Source: Metaphire vulgaris (Eukaryota > Annelida > Clitellata > Crassiclitellata > Megascolecidae). Taken from it: 64,000 nt of DNA. This document shows, in pieces, positions 1-11,804 of the stretch (positions are counted from its first letter, which is position 1; each line of letters starts with the position of its first letter). The notes under the pieces were generated by a model, which was given only the letters and a program-made list of their open reading frames with translations, did not search any database and had not been told where the DNA came from. The stretch covers positions 2,677,620 to 2,741,619 of the forward strand of contig CM030856.1 in assembly GCA_018105865.1 (NCBI GenBank). The letters are read 5' to 3'. The translations under genes were made by a program, and so were the position numbers.

Positions 1-1985
1 ATAATCCTAAAATTATACTTTTCAAATTTTTCCTACTACTCCACATGAAATTAAAGATATCATTAAAAATTTTAAACATAAAAACTCTTTTCAGGATATG
101 ATAACATTAACTGTTGTAATTGAATGTGCAGAATTCATAGCTGAAATTCTTTCTGATATTGTAAATTCTTCTTTCCTAACAGGTATTGTCCCTGATGAAA
201 TTAAAATAGTCGAAAATCACTCCAATATATAAATCAGGTACAAAGTCTAGTGAATCTAATTATAGGCCAATCTCCAACTTACCTATTTTCTCAAAAATCT
301 TTCTTCAAGGCTATGTTTATCAGATTAATCAAATATTTGAATAAATATAATATGTTATCTGACTTCCAATTTGGTTTTAGACCAAATAACTCTACATATA
401 TGCCCATTTTAGACTTAATAGATGGTGTAACATCAAACTTTGAATCTCACAACCACTCAATAGGTATTTTTCTAGACTTAAAAAAGCATTTGATGTAATA
501 GATCATAAAATATTACTACTAAAACTTGAATACTATGGAATTAAAGGTCTATCTCTAACTTGGTTTTCTAACTACCTAACTAACTGCAATTTACTAGGTA
601 AACTCCCAAAATTCTGACATCAAAGACATCAAATCTGGAGTACCCCAAGGATCTATATTAGACCTCTTCTCTTCTTAATTTTTATTAATGATTTACCTAA
701 TACATCAACGCTATTTAAATTTTTATTGTTTGCTGATGACACTAACTATTTGCTAATCATAAAAACTTGAAAGATTTGATATGATATGAATTCTGAATTA
801 TTAAAATATCAAATTGGTTTAAAATAAACAAACTAGCTCTTAATCTTGAAAAAACTAATTTCATAATTTCCATCTAAAATCTCATTTGTATAATCTTGAT
901 CCAATAAAGATAGATGGCACTACAACTAAAAATCTTCTGTAAAATTCCTAGAGTACTAGTCGATCAGCACCTAAACTGGAAAGAACAGTCAAATGAACTT
1001 TCAAATAAAATAGCAAAAAATCTCAATATAATTAGACACATTAAAGATATGATTGACTTCTCTGCTCTTAGGCAACTCTATTTTACTCTTATTCATTCAT
1101 ATCTAACCTATTGCAATATAATTTGGGCAAATACTTATAAATCAACTATTGGCAAAATCCAAATTCTGCAAAATAAAGCAATAAGACTAATATTTAAAGA
1201 AAAAGAATTATACTAATACAACCAATCTATTTAATAAATATAATATTTTAAAAATTGAAAATATATATAAACAGCAAAATGCCCCTTATTTATATTTCAA
1301 TATCTACCACCCAATATTTTCAATGCAAACAAATTCTTTGATAATCTAAACATTAAATGTAAAATAATCTCAGAAATAGTAATAATATCTATCTTCAATA
1401 TGATGCTAATGCCAGATTATTTACTAACAAATTTTCTGGACCTAGAATTTGGAATAGCCTCCTCCTGATCTAAAAATCTAAACCAATTAACCTCATTTAA
1501 AACTAACTTAAAAATATTTCTTTTAAAATGGCAAACTTAATTTTCTCTTAATTAAATTATTTAATATTGACTCAAATTCTCAATTATGATCACTAAATAC
1601 CTTTATTATACATTATATGTACTAACTACATTTTATACAATCAATATGACTATATTTTTATCTGTGGTTGCTTTCATCAAATAAACTAAATCACTTCCTA
1701 CTTGATCCCTAAATCATTCCTAATTTCCATCATTTAAAGACTATTATATGTCAATTTTTGGCAAACTTTGAGGTTGGCCAATTGTCAATACAAATGACCA
1801 ATCCAAAAGCAAACTGATTTCTGTAAAAAATGAGTTTGAAACATTATTCTTTAAAGATGTATAGACAAATGGACATTCATGAATAAACTTTAATAGTTTA
1901 ATTAACTTAAGCTTGTCAAAACTTGATTTGTACTCATCAGTATGTTGAAAAATAAACTTGATTGATTGATTGATTGATAACTAAG
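1..1985 (+). mobile_element. Non-LTR retrotransposon (CR1/L2-like), 5' end cut by window, decayed
   Basis: A LINE reverse transcriptase read in several frames because of indels. Visible blocks are NYRPISNLPIF near 258-297, SDFQFGFRPNNST near 357-395, FLDLKKAFDVIDHKIL across a frame change near 472-510, GVPQGSI near 635, FADDT near 727-741, and a C-terminal part (914-1216) with SYLTYCNIIWAN and KIQILQNKAIRLI. The element ends with AATAAA near 1950 and a (TTGA)n tail at 1956-1980, so the 3' end is intact while the 5' end lies outside the window. Stops and frameshifts make it inactive. Assignment to the CR1/L2/Jockey group rests on motif style only. Confidence 0.85.
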
Positions 1986-1990
1986 CATCA

Positions 1991-2372
1991 CGTCGGTTAT
2001 CACAAGTCTATGGGTGGCCGACCCTCTGGGTCCAGTGATGTGACTAAAAGGTTGACAGGTCGCCTCTTTCCCTATATCATTGTGTCACTAGAAGATGTGT
2101 TCTGTCAAAAAAATTCAGAAAAAATTTGTCTGTTTGTATAATACAGTAGCTTGCTGGAACCATGTAGGAAAATTAACCACATGTCGGTTATAATCAGTCT
2201 TTGGGTGGCCGACCCTCTGGGTCCGGTGATGTGACTAAAAGGTTGACAGATCACCTCTTTCCCTATATCATTGTGTCACTAGAAGATAAGCTCTGTCAAA
2301 TAAATTTAGAAAAAAGTTGTTTTTTGTATTATAGCGAGCTGGAACCATATAGGAAAATTAACCCCACGTTAT
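1991..2372. repeat. Two-copy tandem repeat, period about 191 bp
   Basis: The segment beginning GTCGGTTATcacaagtc at 1992 recurs at 2183 with about 90 percent identity. Both copies contain GGGTGGCCGACCCTCTGGGT, a TTGACAG stretch and TCATTGTGTCACTAGAAGAT. It lies directly after the LINE tail. The short ORF across copy 2 is not supported as a gene. Origin unknown. Confidence 0.85.
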
Positions 2373-2480
2373 TAAAAATAACCCGGGCTCTGGAGGTCTA
2401 ATATGGAAAAATACTCGGAACAGAAGGGGTTAAAGTATTTTTTGACAGTATTGACATTGAAGGGCTGCTGTATAATTGTG

Positions 2481-2599
2481 CAACCGTGTGAATCGTTGCG
2501 TGGGCAACCGTGTGAATCGTTGCGTGGGCAACCGTGTGAATCGTTGCGTGGGCAACCGTGTGAATCGTTGCGTGGGCAACCGTGTGAATCGTTGCGTGG
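2481..2599. repeat. 24-bp minisatellite, five near-identical units
   Basis: The unit CAACCGTGTGAATCGTTGCG plus TGGG starts at 2481, 2505, 2529, 2553 and 2577. The last unit varies at its end. Because 24 is divisible by three, all six frames stay open, which explains the overlapping ORFs here; none is likely to be real. The units are contiguous, so this is not a CRISPR array. Confidence 0.95.
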
Positions 2600-3904
2600 T
2601 GGGTGGGTGTTGGACATTTAGACAATCACTTACCAACTCAATATGATGATATTCAACGATTCTTATAGCGCAGATACATTCTCCTTTTGATGTGTAGAGT
2701 GTAGACATTTAGTATATAAAGTTCGTTGAAATAAAATGTATTTCTACATTTAAACGGTCGAATTATTGTCAACACTGTCTTTTAATCAGTAAGCTCGATC
2801 GCTCGTCATTCAACACTCTCCTTTAAGTAAAATTTGAAATACGAGTGAGGATCTTAAACTGTATCCATGTATTGATTTGGAGTCGGTGGAGAGAATTAGT
2901 CGTTAAGTGCGCATTACGAGATCGTCAGAGGAAGTCGACAAATTTCTTGCACAGAAGCTATTAAAAGGGACTCAGAGACGGCATTGGAAGATAGCAACGG
3001 AAACAGCATTGACATTCAGCCATTGGGGACGAACCCCATGGACCATTTCGGTTTGGGGCGTATTGTCAGAAAAGATGGAATAATTTGTTTAAAGAATATA
3101 AAGGATGGATTGGCTCACCTCTCATACAGACCAGGTCTGACACTATCAAGATTTTTCTTTCTTCGTTCGCTCTGAGAAATAGGAATGAAATAATGTTAAA
3201 TATACCAAAATAAGCCATGAACTGTTTATTTTGTTTATAGGCAGCCATCTTAAAGCAGGAAATGATTTAAATTGATAGAAAATAATGGATCATGACGGCA
3301 CTCGCCTGTAGGAATAACGCATTATGTTCATCAGTATCTACGCCCTTTTTTACTTGCTGACTCTCACTTAACATTATTCTAAGACTTTCAGAATTTTGTT
3401 GTAGTACCTTAGCTTTATCTTTCCGAACTTATTATTATAAGGGGCCTCTGGCAATCACTTCAGCAACCGTTGAACTCTCACGTACATTTAACCCTAGACA
3501 TGACATCGACGAAACCCACACAATCAGGGCCGACCCTGTGCCAAAATGGCGCCCGAGGCAAAGCATACATTTTGGAGCCCTCTGCTCCTCCCCACTCGGA
3601 CTCCCTGTGACACTACGGATACAACCCCCCTCATGATGAATCAGCCAAAACATTGCGCTAAAATAGAGCTATTTTAAATGAGGTTTTTTTCACTATTATA
3701 CCGTTAGTAGTATTTGGACTTCAGATTATCAAAACAAAGCTGCGGTTTCTGAATTAGGCCTACCAGCAGACTGTGCACTAACGTCACACAGCTAGCAGCT
3801 AGAGTGGAGTTAGTCTTGTTTAAATAGTTCGAAAGCCAACCTTCATCTAGTTTGACGCTTTTTTCTGTTTGTTTTCTTTTCTTACGAGATTGAGCACCCG
3901 ATAA
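2600..3904. other. Intergenic stretch without a recognisable gene
   Basis: No recognisable family. One 63-codon ORF at 2984-3175 (start MEDSNGNSIDIQPLG) has no features that identify it. A block at 3520-3620 contains CAAAATGGCGCCCGAGGCAAAG, resembling the 'gcgcccggggc' piece of DNA elements seen elsewhere in the window (59850), so it may be a relic transposon. Confidence 0.5.
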
Positions 3905-5335
3905 ATAAGTAAATCTCGTGGATTTATATGGCGCTTTTGAAGTAACACAATAGTAGCTTATTCTTCTTAGGCGCTTAGACTATCTTAGAATCGCCATGGG
4001 AAAGGCGCATGATCAGCCAGGCAGTAGTCAATATATCCGGAGGGCAGTGAGTGAGTGAGGTTAGGTTGTTAGAGCTATGGAGGAAATTATTTTAGAAAAA
4101 TTAAGTATTTACGCTTAGATCTGAAGAAATGAGGAGATAATGCTGGTATTATGGAAAATGAAGATTCAGAAGTTAATGTTTAACAGTGTCTAAGATTGCG
4201 GAGGGAAGCTGGGATAGAGTTCCAAAGCTCAGGTGCGGCGTATGAAAAGCACGGTTGCAGATTTTCAGGAGTGATTGATTCAGCGGGCGTGAAAGAGTGA
4301 GATGAGATGACGATCGTGTGGTTCGAGGAGGCTGAGCCTCTGATGTGCTAATAATAGTGTCCTAAAGTTATGGTAATAAGTAAAAAAGAAGGAATGAGAG
4401 TAGACATAAAGGTTTACGGACAGATCATAGAGCAAGTGAAGGAATTTAGCTATCTAGGAAGTCTGATAACAACTGATGCCAGATGCAATAAAGAGATAAG
4501 AAGACGTATAGCAATAGCAAAGGAAGCTTTTTACAAGAGAAAGGAGCTGATGCAAAGTAAACTAAAACTAAACCTAAAAAAGTGATTGGTAAAAACATTG
4601 ATTTGGAGTGTGGCGTTGTATGGGGCGGAGACGTGGACAATGAGAAAGGAAGATATAAAACGATTAGAGGCTTTTGAAATGTGGATTTGGAGAAAAATGC
4701 TAAAAGTAAAATACACAGAGCATAAAACAAACGAGGAAGTCATGAAGGAGATAGAGGAAGAAAGAAGCCTGATAGATACAATCCGGAAAAGGCAGAGAAA
4801 TTGGATGGGACATGTCCTCCGGCATGACTCTCTACTAAGAACAATAATCGAAGGAAAAAATGGAGGGAAAGAGAGTGAGAGGTAGACCGAGAAAGATGAT
4901 GTTGGAGTGGATGATGAATAAAGGATATCAGGAACTCAAAGAAAAAGCAAGCAATCGATCGGAGTGGAGAAACTGGATACCTGGGCCTGTCGAGAGACAG
5001 AAACACTGATGATGAAGGGTAGACAGGTTTTGATGACTGAAGTGAGTTATATGTGAGTGCTGTTATCTTATATTCCATACGTTCAGTTAATTTAAGCCAG
5101 GGTAATAATTTGAGTATGGGTGAAATATGGCAGAACTTTGGTGACTTAGTAACAGCAGGAGCTAATGCATTTTGAATTGATTGATGGAGGCTGTTGGAAG
5201 GTTATAGTAGAGGGAGTAACAGTAATTTAATTTGGAGTGGACTATTAAAAAGGCGCTTGTGCACGGAGGCAGTTTTGGTATAGAGGCAAGGGCGTAGGTG
5301 ACGAAGGTCACGAATATAACACGAATATAACTTGT
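3905..5335 (-). mobile_element. LINE A (CR1-like) fragment, interrupted by an RTE insertion
   Basis: Reverse complement matches the C-terminal and 3' end of the LINE seen intact at 24880-25615. The piece 3905-4359 carries the 3' end (ATCTCGTGGATTTATATGGCG, then the GGCGCTTAG block) and 5015-5335 continues upstream (GGTAGACAGGTTTTGATGACTG onward). The two halves would rejoin at 'taatagtg/aaggtagac' compared with the uninterrupted copy, showing that the middle was inserted later. Coding capacity is lost. Confidence 0.85.
4360..5014 (+). mobile_element. RTE-like LINE, C-terminal region, nested in LINE A
   Basis: Encodes the end of an RTE-type polyprotein: FSYLGSLITTDARCNKEI (4445-4498), an in-frame TGA at 4583-4585, then WSVALYGAETWTMRKED, LEAFEMWIWRKMLKVKYTEH and NWMGHVLRHDSLL, followed by a frame change and a GR.R.KMMLEW-like end. 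It terminates in CTGATGATGAAG, the GAT-type tail usual for RTE elements. The 5' end is truncated. Its position inside the minus-strand LINE A copy makes it the younger insertion. Confidence 0.88.
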
Positions 5336-5689
5336 GGCGCTTCATCATAGGGCTCGAGTTTGACTTAATTTTAAGTTTTTTAAAGTTTTAGTTATTTTAT
5401 TTATGTTTTGAATTGGAATTAGCAAGCAAAGATAACAAGCAAAGATAACCACGTGATCAATGAAATTGGCTTATACATAAAACATGATATATTTCCCAAC
5501 ATCTATCACATCATCTCTCCAGTATTGCTGATTTGGTTATATGGTCCACACAATTATTATCAGCCATCCGCCATTCATCAGTTCGGATAGATATAATAAC
5601 CAAGACAATTTTTGTAGCGCTGTGGCAGAGCGAAGGCCAAGATCAAAGGCGCCGTCGACAAAGTTGACATGTCAATGCGGGACGGAATA

Positions 5690-5925
5690 TGTCGGTCTTG
5701 AAAATTTTCTCTGGCGGCAAATCCATAAAAGGCGGTCTTCCGCGCTTCCAACTTGACGAGTCAGTCAGCGAAGAGCGGAAGAAATGATGTTGAAGGTTCG
5801 CATGGATGTTGAAATAAATTCCCCGGGAATTTCTCTGCGTGACGAAATCAGACGGCAAATTTCTGAAAGGCGGCCTTCCGCGAGAGAATCATCCATCGCC
5901 GAACTTGACAGAACCGACCAGAGAT
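5690..5925. repeat. Imperfect duplicated GC-rich block
   Basis: Two copies of a pattern run in the same direction: a T-rich start (ATTTTCTCTG / AATTTCTCTG), GGCAAAT, AAGGCGGnCTTCCGCG and AACTTGAC, near 5698-5757 and 5828-5915. The GC-rich stretch 5560-6200 stands out from its AT-rich surroundings. Function unknown; a decayed mobile element or a regulatory GC island are both possible. Confidence 0.55.
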
Positions 5926-6402
5926 GGAACTCCACGCCAGTTCAGGAGCGGCCGTCGTCGGATGTAGTCTGGATACGCTACGTCGAACGACTGGCAGGCT
6001 AGACAAGATGGCGGACCAACCACGTCGACACAAAGCGACATAAAATACCCTTCCGTTCAGCGCAGAACAGAGCAGAGACCGGCGCCGATCCGCCGAAAAC
6101 GACGAACAAGCGACAATCTCCACGACCAGCGCAAAAATCAAGCGCAAAGCGCCGGCAAATCCGTCAAGAGAGACGATAATCCGAAGCACGCACAAATCCC
6201 AATGGTGCTTCTGGAAGCCGTCCTTATAGGTTATCCTACGTCTCCTCTGCCTTGACATACACTCGATTTTTGTCAGTTTTGAGTTTTGTAAACGATTCAC
6301 ATTACTATTCACATCTTCAACTGAGTCCTCAGTTGAGCCTAGTACTTCAATTGCACGGAGTTTTTTAAGCCTTTTAGACAAGCACCTCCCTTTGAGGACC
6401 AA
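5848..6402 (-). CDS. Hypothetical ORF, 184 codons, low confidence
   Basis: Open frame starting MVLKGRCLSKRLKKLRAIEV with a basic, Arg/Lys-rich first 60 residues and a Cys/Arg-rich remainder. No domain recognised. It overlaps the duplicated GC-rich block, which favours chance openness. If real, the first third could be an exon ending near a GTAGGA donor-like site after CMSRQRRR (about 6238). No splice partner was found. Confidence 0.12.
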   Translation of the reverse strand: MVLKGRCLSKRLKKLRAIEVLGSTEDSVEDVNSNVNRLQNSKLTKIECMSRQRRRRITYKDGFQKHHWDLCVLRIIVSLDGFAGALRLIFALVVEIVACSSFSADRRRSLLCSALNGRVFYVALCRRGWSAILSSLPVVRRSVSRLHPTTAAPELAWSSISGRFCQVRRWMILSRKAAFQKFAV

Positions 6403-6589
6403 ACAAGTCTTATTCCATCCACCAAAGCTGCATGTAGGCCTATGTCCGTTTGTCCCGTTGCGCCGTCTTCATCGGACGAGGCGCTGTTGTCATTTTTATC
6501 GTTGCTAAGCAACCTTATGTCCTTATTTCATAATGGGCAGGGTTTGAGGAAAGCGACGTATTCTGGCTTAGTGTGCATGTGCCTGTCCC

Positions 6590-6870
6590 CATATTTCAAA
6601 TTCCTCCTCCGTCTCCTTTTCTTCCCTGAACAACTCTCCATTGTCCCTTCCTCCTCTCTCTTTTCACATATCTCTCCTCTCCCTCTCATCCCATATCTCC
6701 TACCTTACTATCTCTCCTTCCTCAGTTCTTCCTCTCGCTTTCTCCATCCATTTTCCTCCTCTTCCTTTGTTTCGTCCCCATTCCACTCCTTCGCTATCCG
6801 CCTCCTTTCCATCCCTTTGCTCCTCTCCTTCACTCCTCTTCTTTCTTTTACCCTCTGTCACTCAACAAGC
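6590..6870. repeat. Long polypyrimidine (C/T) tract
   Basis: About 280 bp of almost pure pyrimidine with irregular TCC/CTC/TTC spacing. The ORFs across it (Ser/Pro/Leu-rich) are compositional artefacts. It ends in CAAGGGCAAATCAATGGACA followed by AAATGTT. The tract at 46195-46500 is similar in opposite orientation and ends in AAAGGACAAACATTTT, so the two may be copies of one element. Confidence 0.75.
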
Positions 6871-6899
6871 CATGCTCTGGTCAAGGGCAAATCAATGGA

Positions 6900-8158
6900 C
6901 AAAATGTTGGAACGTTTTAAAAAATGCAGTATATCGGAGAGTTTGACTGAATAAAATCGGGTAAAAACAGCCTACCTCTCCTGCAAATTTTGACTGGCAA
7001 ACGGCTAATAATAACTATAACAAGCTATCACGATAACATCTTGAAGAACGCAAACTTTGTCATTCTCGCGAAATCGTCTCTATAGTGACTAAACGTTTTT
7101 TCTGGTATTCTTGGCAGTTCCTTTTAATTCATCTTCTTGGACAAGAAATATAATGAGAGAATGAGACGAAGCGATGCCAAAAGAGAATGATCACTGATGG
7201 AAAGGCAGCTTCTTTAGTGGTTGTGGTAGTAATCTCTCAATGGGCAAGAGTCTTGTCTTTGCATGAAAAACAATTATTCTCTAATATAATCTTTTAATTG
7301 AAGGAGAATCAGACCGGAGGAAAGCTTTCAGCTGTATAATCCAGAGGGTTATCTTAACCCGCTCTTCATTCAAAACATTTATGACAAAATAAAAATTTAA
7401 TGAAGCTGCATGAGGTCAAGAAAGTCAAGTGAAAATGGTCTAACAGTCACTCAGCCCGACGCCTTGCAGAGAGCTTTCCCTTGATGAGAAGCAGGATATT
7501 AATGAGAAGCCAAAGCGAAATTTCGTTTTGATGAGCCGCTGCTGCAGCGCTATTAAATATTGCACACCATATCCAAGAAACAGATTGACTTCGGACAATG
7601 CCTTAACACGAAACACTTGAGAATAAACAAAATCAAAGCACTATCCGTGAAGATAAAACTAAATCGAGAATTTAAATAAGTAGCTGAGATAAATGTGATG
7701 GCAGACAGGCAGACAGCTAGACAGACAGACAGACAGACAGACCTAATCAATGCACAGTGAACCAGAATAACATTTACTCCAAACTGCTCTTGCTCTCAAG
7801 TGTCCCACAGCTGCCCTGTATAAATCAATCATTGCAGTCTACAATATGAATGTGAGAGGAGTCGCTATACGTTCTCTTACTATCAAATATTCATTCACAG
7901 TCGATTTTCATTTACTAATCGACTGTTGAAAGATTTCTAGATATCACCAGAGAGCTTACACTCAACGACTGTGCAGATGGATTGCAATCAATCGAAAATC
8001 TTCAAAGGTTGCTTAATTCTAGCATCATCAATCTTATAGCACTACAGACCCAAAAACATTCAGCGAAAGTTTTATTAAATTGAAGAACAAATGAGCAAAA
8101 AAGAGAACTGCAATCAGCGTGAGAAAATAATGGAAGAATGGGAGGGTTGAACGCTTGG
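6900..8158. repeat. Gene-poor DNA with (CAGA)n microsatellite
   Basis: No gene family is visible. A (CAGA)n microsatellite lies at about 7702-7742, and the Cys/Leu/Val-rich ORF over it on the minus strand is a shadow. Otherwise AT-rich unique-looking sequence. Confidence 0.5.
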
Positions 8159-8376
8159 TTGGACGGACGGACGGACGGACGGACGGACGGACGGACGGAC
8201 GAACGGACGGACGGACGGACGGACGGACGGACGGACGGACGGACGGACGGACGGACGGATGGACGGATGGATGGATGGATGAATGGTTGCATATATGCAG
8301 GCATACATTGATGGCTGTTGGATAAATGAACGGAAAGGCAGGACAGATGGACAGTCGGATGAATAGATGGAAATGG

Positions 8377-8413
<37 letters not shown>

Positions 8414-8414
8414 G
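8159..8414. repeat. (GGAC)n/(GGAT)n and (CAGA)n microsatellites
   Basis: GGAC repeats with scattered variants run from 8159 to about 8260, grade into GGAT to about 8282, and a (CAGA)n run occupies 8379-8414. Minus-strand ORFs rich in Pro-Ser-Val-Arg are produced by the repeat and are not genes. Confidence 0.97.
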
Positions 8415-8935
8415 TAGAGACATAAGAGGCAGCTTTCGGCATTCTCGGCGTCTCTGCGTAAGATCTTGCTTTCATATTCGGCGTTCTTCTTTCCCAGCAG
8501 ACGTTCTTTGAATCCGGGTTCTCAGTTGCGGCCAATCGATATTTCATTTTAGGTTTTCGTTGATATGATTTCGGACAGGAACATTTTAGGTTTTCAGCGT
8601 GCATTAATCTTGAACCTAGGCAAAACCTCATAGACAGTAACACTCATTATTAGGGAAAATTATCCCTACATGTAAATATTATAGAAATACAATACAAAAA
8701 TTAATTATATTTCATAACATAGAGTGCAATCGCTGCAATCATACTCAGCTTTGTAGACGTATAAGCTTATCTGTGTGGTTTCGGTCCAATCAGCACAAAA
8801 GATAATTGCTCGATGCTATGGTTAATTTTACTAATTTCTTTTCGAAAGTTCTGTATTTGAAATGCTGCTTTGCACTCTTACTCAGACAATTTGCTAATAA
8901 GTTTCAGTCAAAAGGCTTTACTGTAATGCGCTGCT

Positions 8936-9418
8936 TCGGCGGCGGCGGCGGCGGCGGCGGCAGAGGAGGGGATGTTGAGCGGACGTTGCAGTTGACTGCG
9001 CCTTTGCCTGACGTGGCGTCGTTTGCGATGCTGGTTTATAATTCAACTGAGAAACGAAGCTAAGCAATACTCTTGCTGCGGGACGTGGTTGGTCATCGAC
9101 CGTCAAGGGTCGGTTGGTCATAATTCATCGGAGAAGCAGTCGCCGCCGTTACTCGGCACAAGTCAGCGCCGGACACTGCAGCTGCACGCACCCACAGCCA
9201 GTGTTCGGTCGACATTTGGAGATATTCTCTCGTTACTAGGCAGTGACTTGTCACCTCTTTCTATAAGCGGACATTTAATGGAATTCGTTCAGCTTAGCGC
9301 ATTTACCAGGCGATTCAACCCAGAGCAATTTCAGATGGAAGCAAAGCACATAAATTACTCACCAAAAGCCTGTCGAATAAATTGCATTGCCACTTTCTCT
9401 GACACTGGAAAACTGTAG
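8936..9418 (+). other. (GGC)n tract followed by an unidentified ORF
   Basis: A (GGC)8-like run at 8938-8961 (GGCGGCGGCGGC...) is followed by GC-richer DNA. ORFs 8806-9063 and 9023-9418 overlap in different frames. The second (131 codons, start MRCWFIIQLRNE) has no recognised domain. Codon structure alone does not support a gene. This could be an unrecognised 5' exon/CpG-type region or a relic repeat. Confidence 0.25.
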
Positions 9419-9492
9419 AAGAGTATTTTCATTTGAGAAGAGTAGAGAATTGAGTTCAAGTCAACTCATGCACAGACACCATTTGAGTGTAT

Positions 9493-9552
9493 GCGTATGT
9501 ATGTATGTATGTATGTATGTATGTATGTATTTATTTATTGTATGTATGTATG
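9493..9552. repeat. (GTAT)n microsatellite, split by hAT insertion
   Basis: GTAT repeats run up to the left end of the hAT at 9553 and resume after its right end at 10520, so the transposon inserted into the microsatellite. Confidence 0.9.
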
Positions 9553-10519
9553 CAGTGCTGAGTAAAATACATTTTCAAAGTAATTAAATACAAAATACAT
9601 TTCATAAAAGTATTTGAAATACAAATACAAAATACATTTCTGAAGCAGTATTTAAAATACAAATACTTAAATACATTGCAGTATTTTGTATTTGTTTACA
9701 AATACATTTACGTAACAAAGAAACCAGACAATACTTAACTTAAGGCCAATCAAAGTCAACGTTGTCATGTTCAAATGTCAATACTAGGATGATGTGTTGT
9801 GTCGAGCATCGGGTGAATTCAGTAAGAAATTAAGTAAGAAATTAAGTGTCATAAGTGTCATATTTTATGTACAGTATAATGTATGTCAGCTGACAGCAAT
9901 TTTTGACATGAAACAGACAGTTACTGCTTCAACAAATGTGCATTCTGTCTGAGGAGTAGGAGCTTCTCGAATGTTTCATCTGATAAGCCATTTCGCCGCG
10001 GTGTTATTATTTGCCCTCCAGAACTGAACAGACGTTCAATGGTGCTGATGATGGGATCACAGTGTTGTGTCGCTTAAACATGTCTTGCACAATGGGATAT
10101 GACACGAGTGATTCCAAGTTTCTTGAGGGATCCTCTAAGTACTGCATTGCCTGCACAAGTTCTGAATGATGCTCAATTGAAGCTGAAGAACGAGAATCGA
10201 ATTTGAAGAAGTTGTCATCATCTTCTTCTGTTTCTTTGGAATCTATGATGGCTGTCAAATTGGGACTTGTTCCGAACAAATGTTGTGTACTGTTTGAAAA
10301 AAAATGAATTTAAATTCTGTAGTATTTTGTATTTTGAAATACAAAATACTTTGAAAAAGTATTTCAAATACAAATACAAAATACTTTGAGTTTGGTGTAT
10401 TTCAAATACAAATACAAAATACTTTGAGTTTGGTGTATTTCAAATACAAATACAAAATACTTCGGAGTATTTAAAATACGTATTTCAAATACATGTATTT
10501 GAAATACTCCCAAGCACTG
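9553..10519 (-). mobile_element. hAT-type transposon with C-terminal transposase remnant
   Basis: Ends begin CAGTGCTGAGTAAAATAC and finish GAAATACTCCCAAGCACTG, with the 8-bp duplication TATGTATG on both sides (9545-9552, 10520-10527). Internal copies of ATTTCAAATACAAATACAAA line both ends as subterminal repeats. The minus-strand ORF 10007-10279 encodes the hAT C-terminal dimerisation region (EDPSRNLESLVSYPIVQDMF, then NTVIPSSAP). A single-base loss near 10040 shifts the frame; the continuation ERLFSSGGQIITPRRN and EKLLLLRQNAH is readable in the next frame. The N-terminal and catalytic part is deleted, so it is non-autonomous. Confidence 0.9.
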
Positions 10520-10640
10520 TATGTATGTAGGTATGCATGCATGCATGCATGTATGGATGGATGGATGAATGTATGGATGGATGGACGGACGGACGGATCG
10601 ATGAGTGGATGGATGGATGGATGGATGGATGGATTGAATG
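10520..10640. repeat. (GTAT)/(GCAT)/(GGAT)/(GGAC) microsatellite
   Basis: Mixed tetranucleotide array continuing the microsatellite on the right of the hAT. The overlapping His/Pro/Ser ORFs on the minus strand are artefacts. A smaller ATGC/GGAT patch recurs at 11048-11090. Confidence 0.95.
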
Positions 10641-11800
10641 GATAAACAAGCGGATGAAAAAGCCATGAGAACTTGTGTTCGGGCACAATCTTCAATCTTG
10701 TCTTGCTTCAGCTGTATCTATAGTCATTAATTGAGTTGATTCCGTATAGTTTGTAGGTCATTAATTCCTTAATCCCTAGTTGGGCGTTGGTGTTTGTTTT
10801 GCGTTCATCGTTTTCGTTCGATTGATGTTATAGAGTATAGACAGATAATTAACGAAATGGTCTTTCTGTGTAAAGTGTTTTGCGAGAGTCGCATCTCTGT
10901 TTGTTTTAATGACGGATCTGCGGTTGATCAGCATACTATTGACAGTGCTGTCTCCAACATGTTGGAATTTCCATTTTTTACACTAATTAAATAGATGATC
11001 TTTAAGCTGCTACAATCTAGATTCTAGAATATAGTTTATCGCGAACGAATGCCGATGGATGCATGGATAGATGCATGGATGCATGCATGCATGTGGTTGC
11101 TACACTATGAGCTGTCAACGGTGACAGTATATTCTAAGCACGGAAGTGTTGTCGGGAGTTGGTGCTGAGCGTCGAGACAAAAGGAGGAGGAGAGGCAGAA
11201 CGACGAGTGGCGTAACCTGAGAAGAGTTTGAGAAATGATCATTGATTAATTCGATAAAAGTAATGGCAGTAATGGCGGCAGTTTTGCATTCTTCCGACAA
11301 TCATAATTAGGTTATGGCTGCCGTGTTCTTGTGGCCGTGTCCTATGGAGTGTCCTTGCCTTGATCTTCTCGTGAAATGTCGTCCCATTCGACTTCTGGTG
11401 TTTTACAACATGTCGCTGTGCTTTTAAATGACACTGCGACTGAGCTGTCGGTCGGTCCAGTGGTCAATCATGAAATCTCGTACAGCAAATATCATATTTC
11501 ATACGAAGATGACTAAGGGAACTGAATTTGATCAACGATCAAGAAAAGAAGGTTTCAGCCGAATAACGAAAATATTGAATGATCAGAAGCTGATCGCGTT
11601 TTAGGACGACGGTGAATTGCTATCTAGTTATTCTCATTTTCATAATCAGTGATAATTAATAAGAGATTGAATTACACCCAAAGTGCTTGCAGAAAAGTAT
11701 ATTCGCACATAAAACCTGTAGCAACGTGATACAATGACGACAAGCTGGTGAATGCTACAGGAACTAAATATCAGGGACGCAGATGTCGCTACATTCATAA
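10641..11800. other. No recognisable gene
   Basis: AT-rich, apparently unique sequence. Short ORFs (10794-10994 plus; 11115-11300 and 11646-11930 minus) show no domain, and the last lies over the start of the following LINE fragment on the wrong strand. Confidence 0.5.
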
Positions 11801-11804
11801 CTAA

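Noticed and set aside
2372..2708. Overlapping ORFs and a CRISPR-like appearance at the 24-bp repeats
   Set aside because: The units are contiguous with no unique spacers, the context is animal DNA, and the 24-bp period keeps every frame open.
8002..8643. Long minus-strand ORFs rich in Pro-Ser-Val-Arg
   Set aside because: They are translations of the GGAC/GGAT and CAGA microsatellites in several frames at once.
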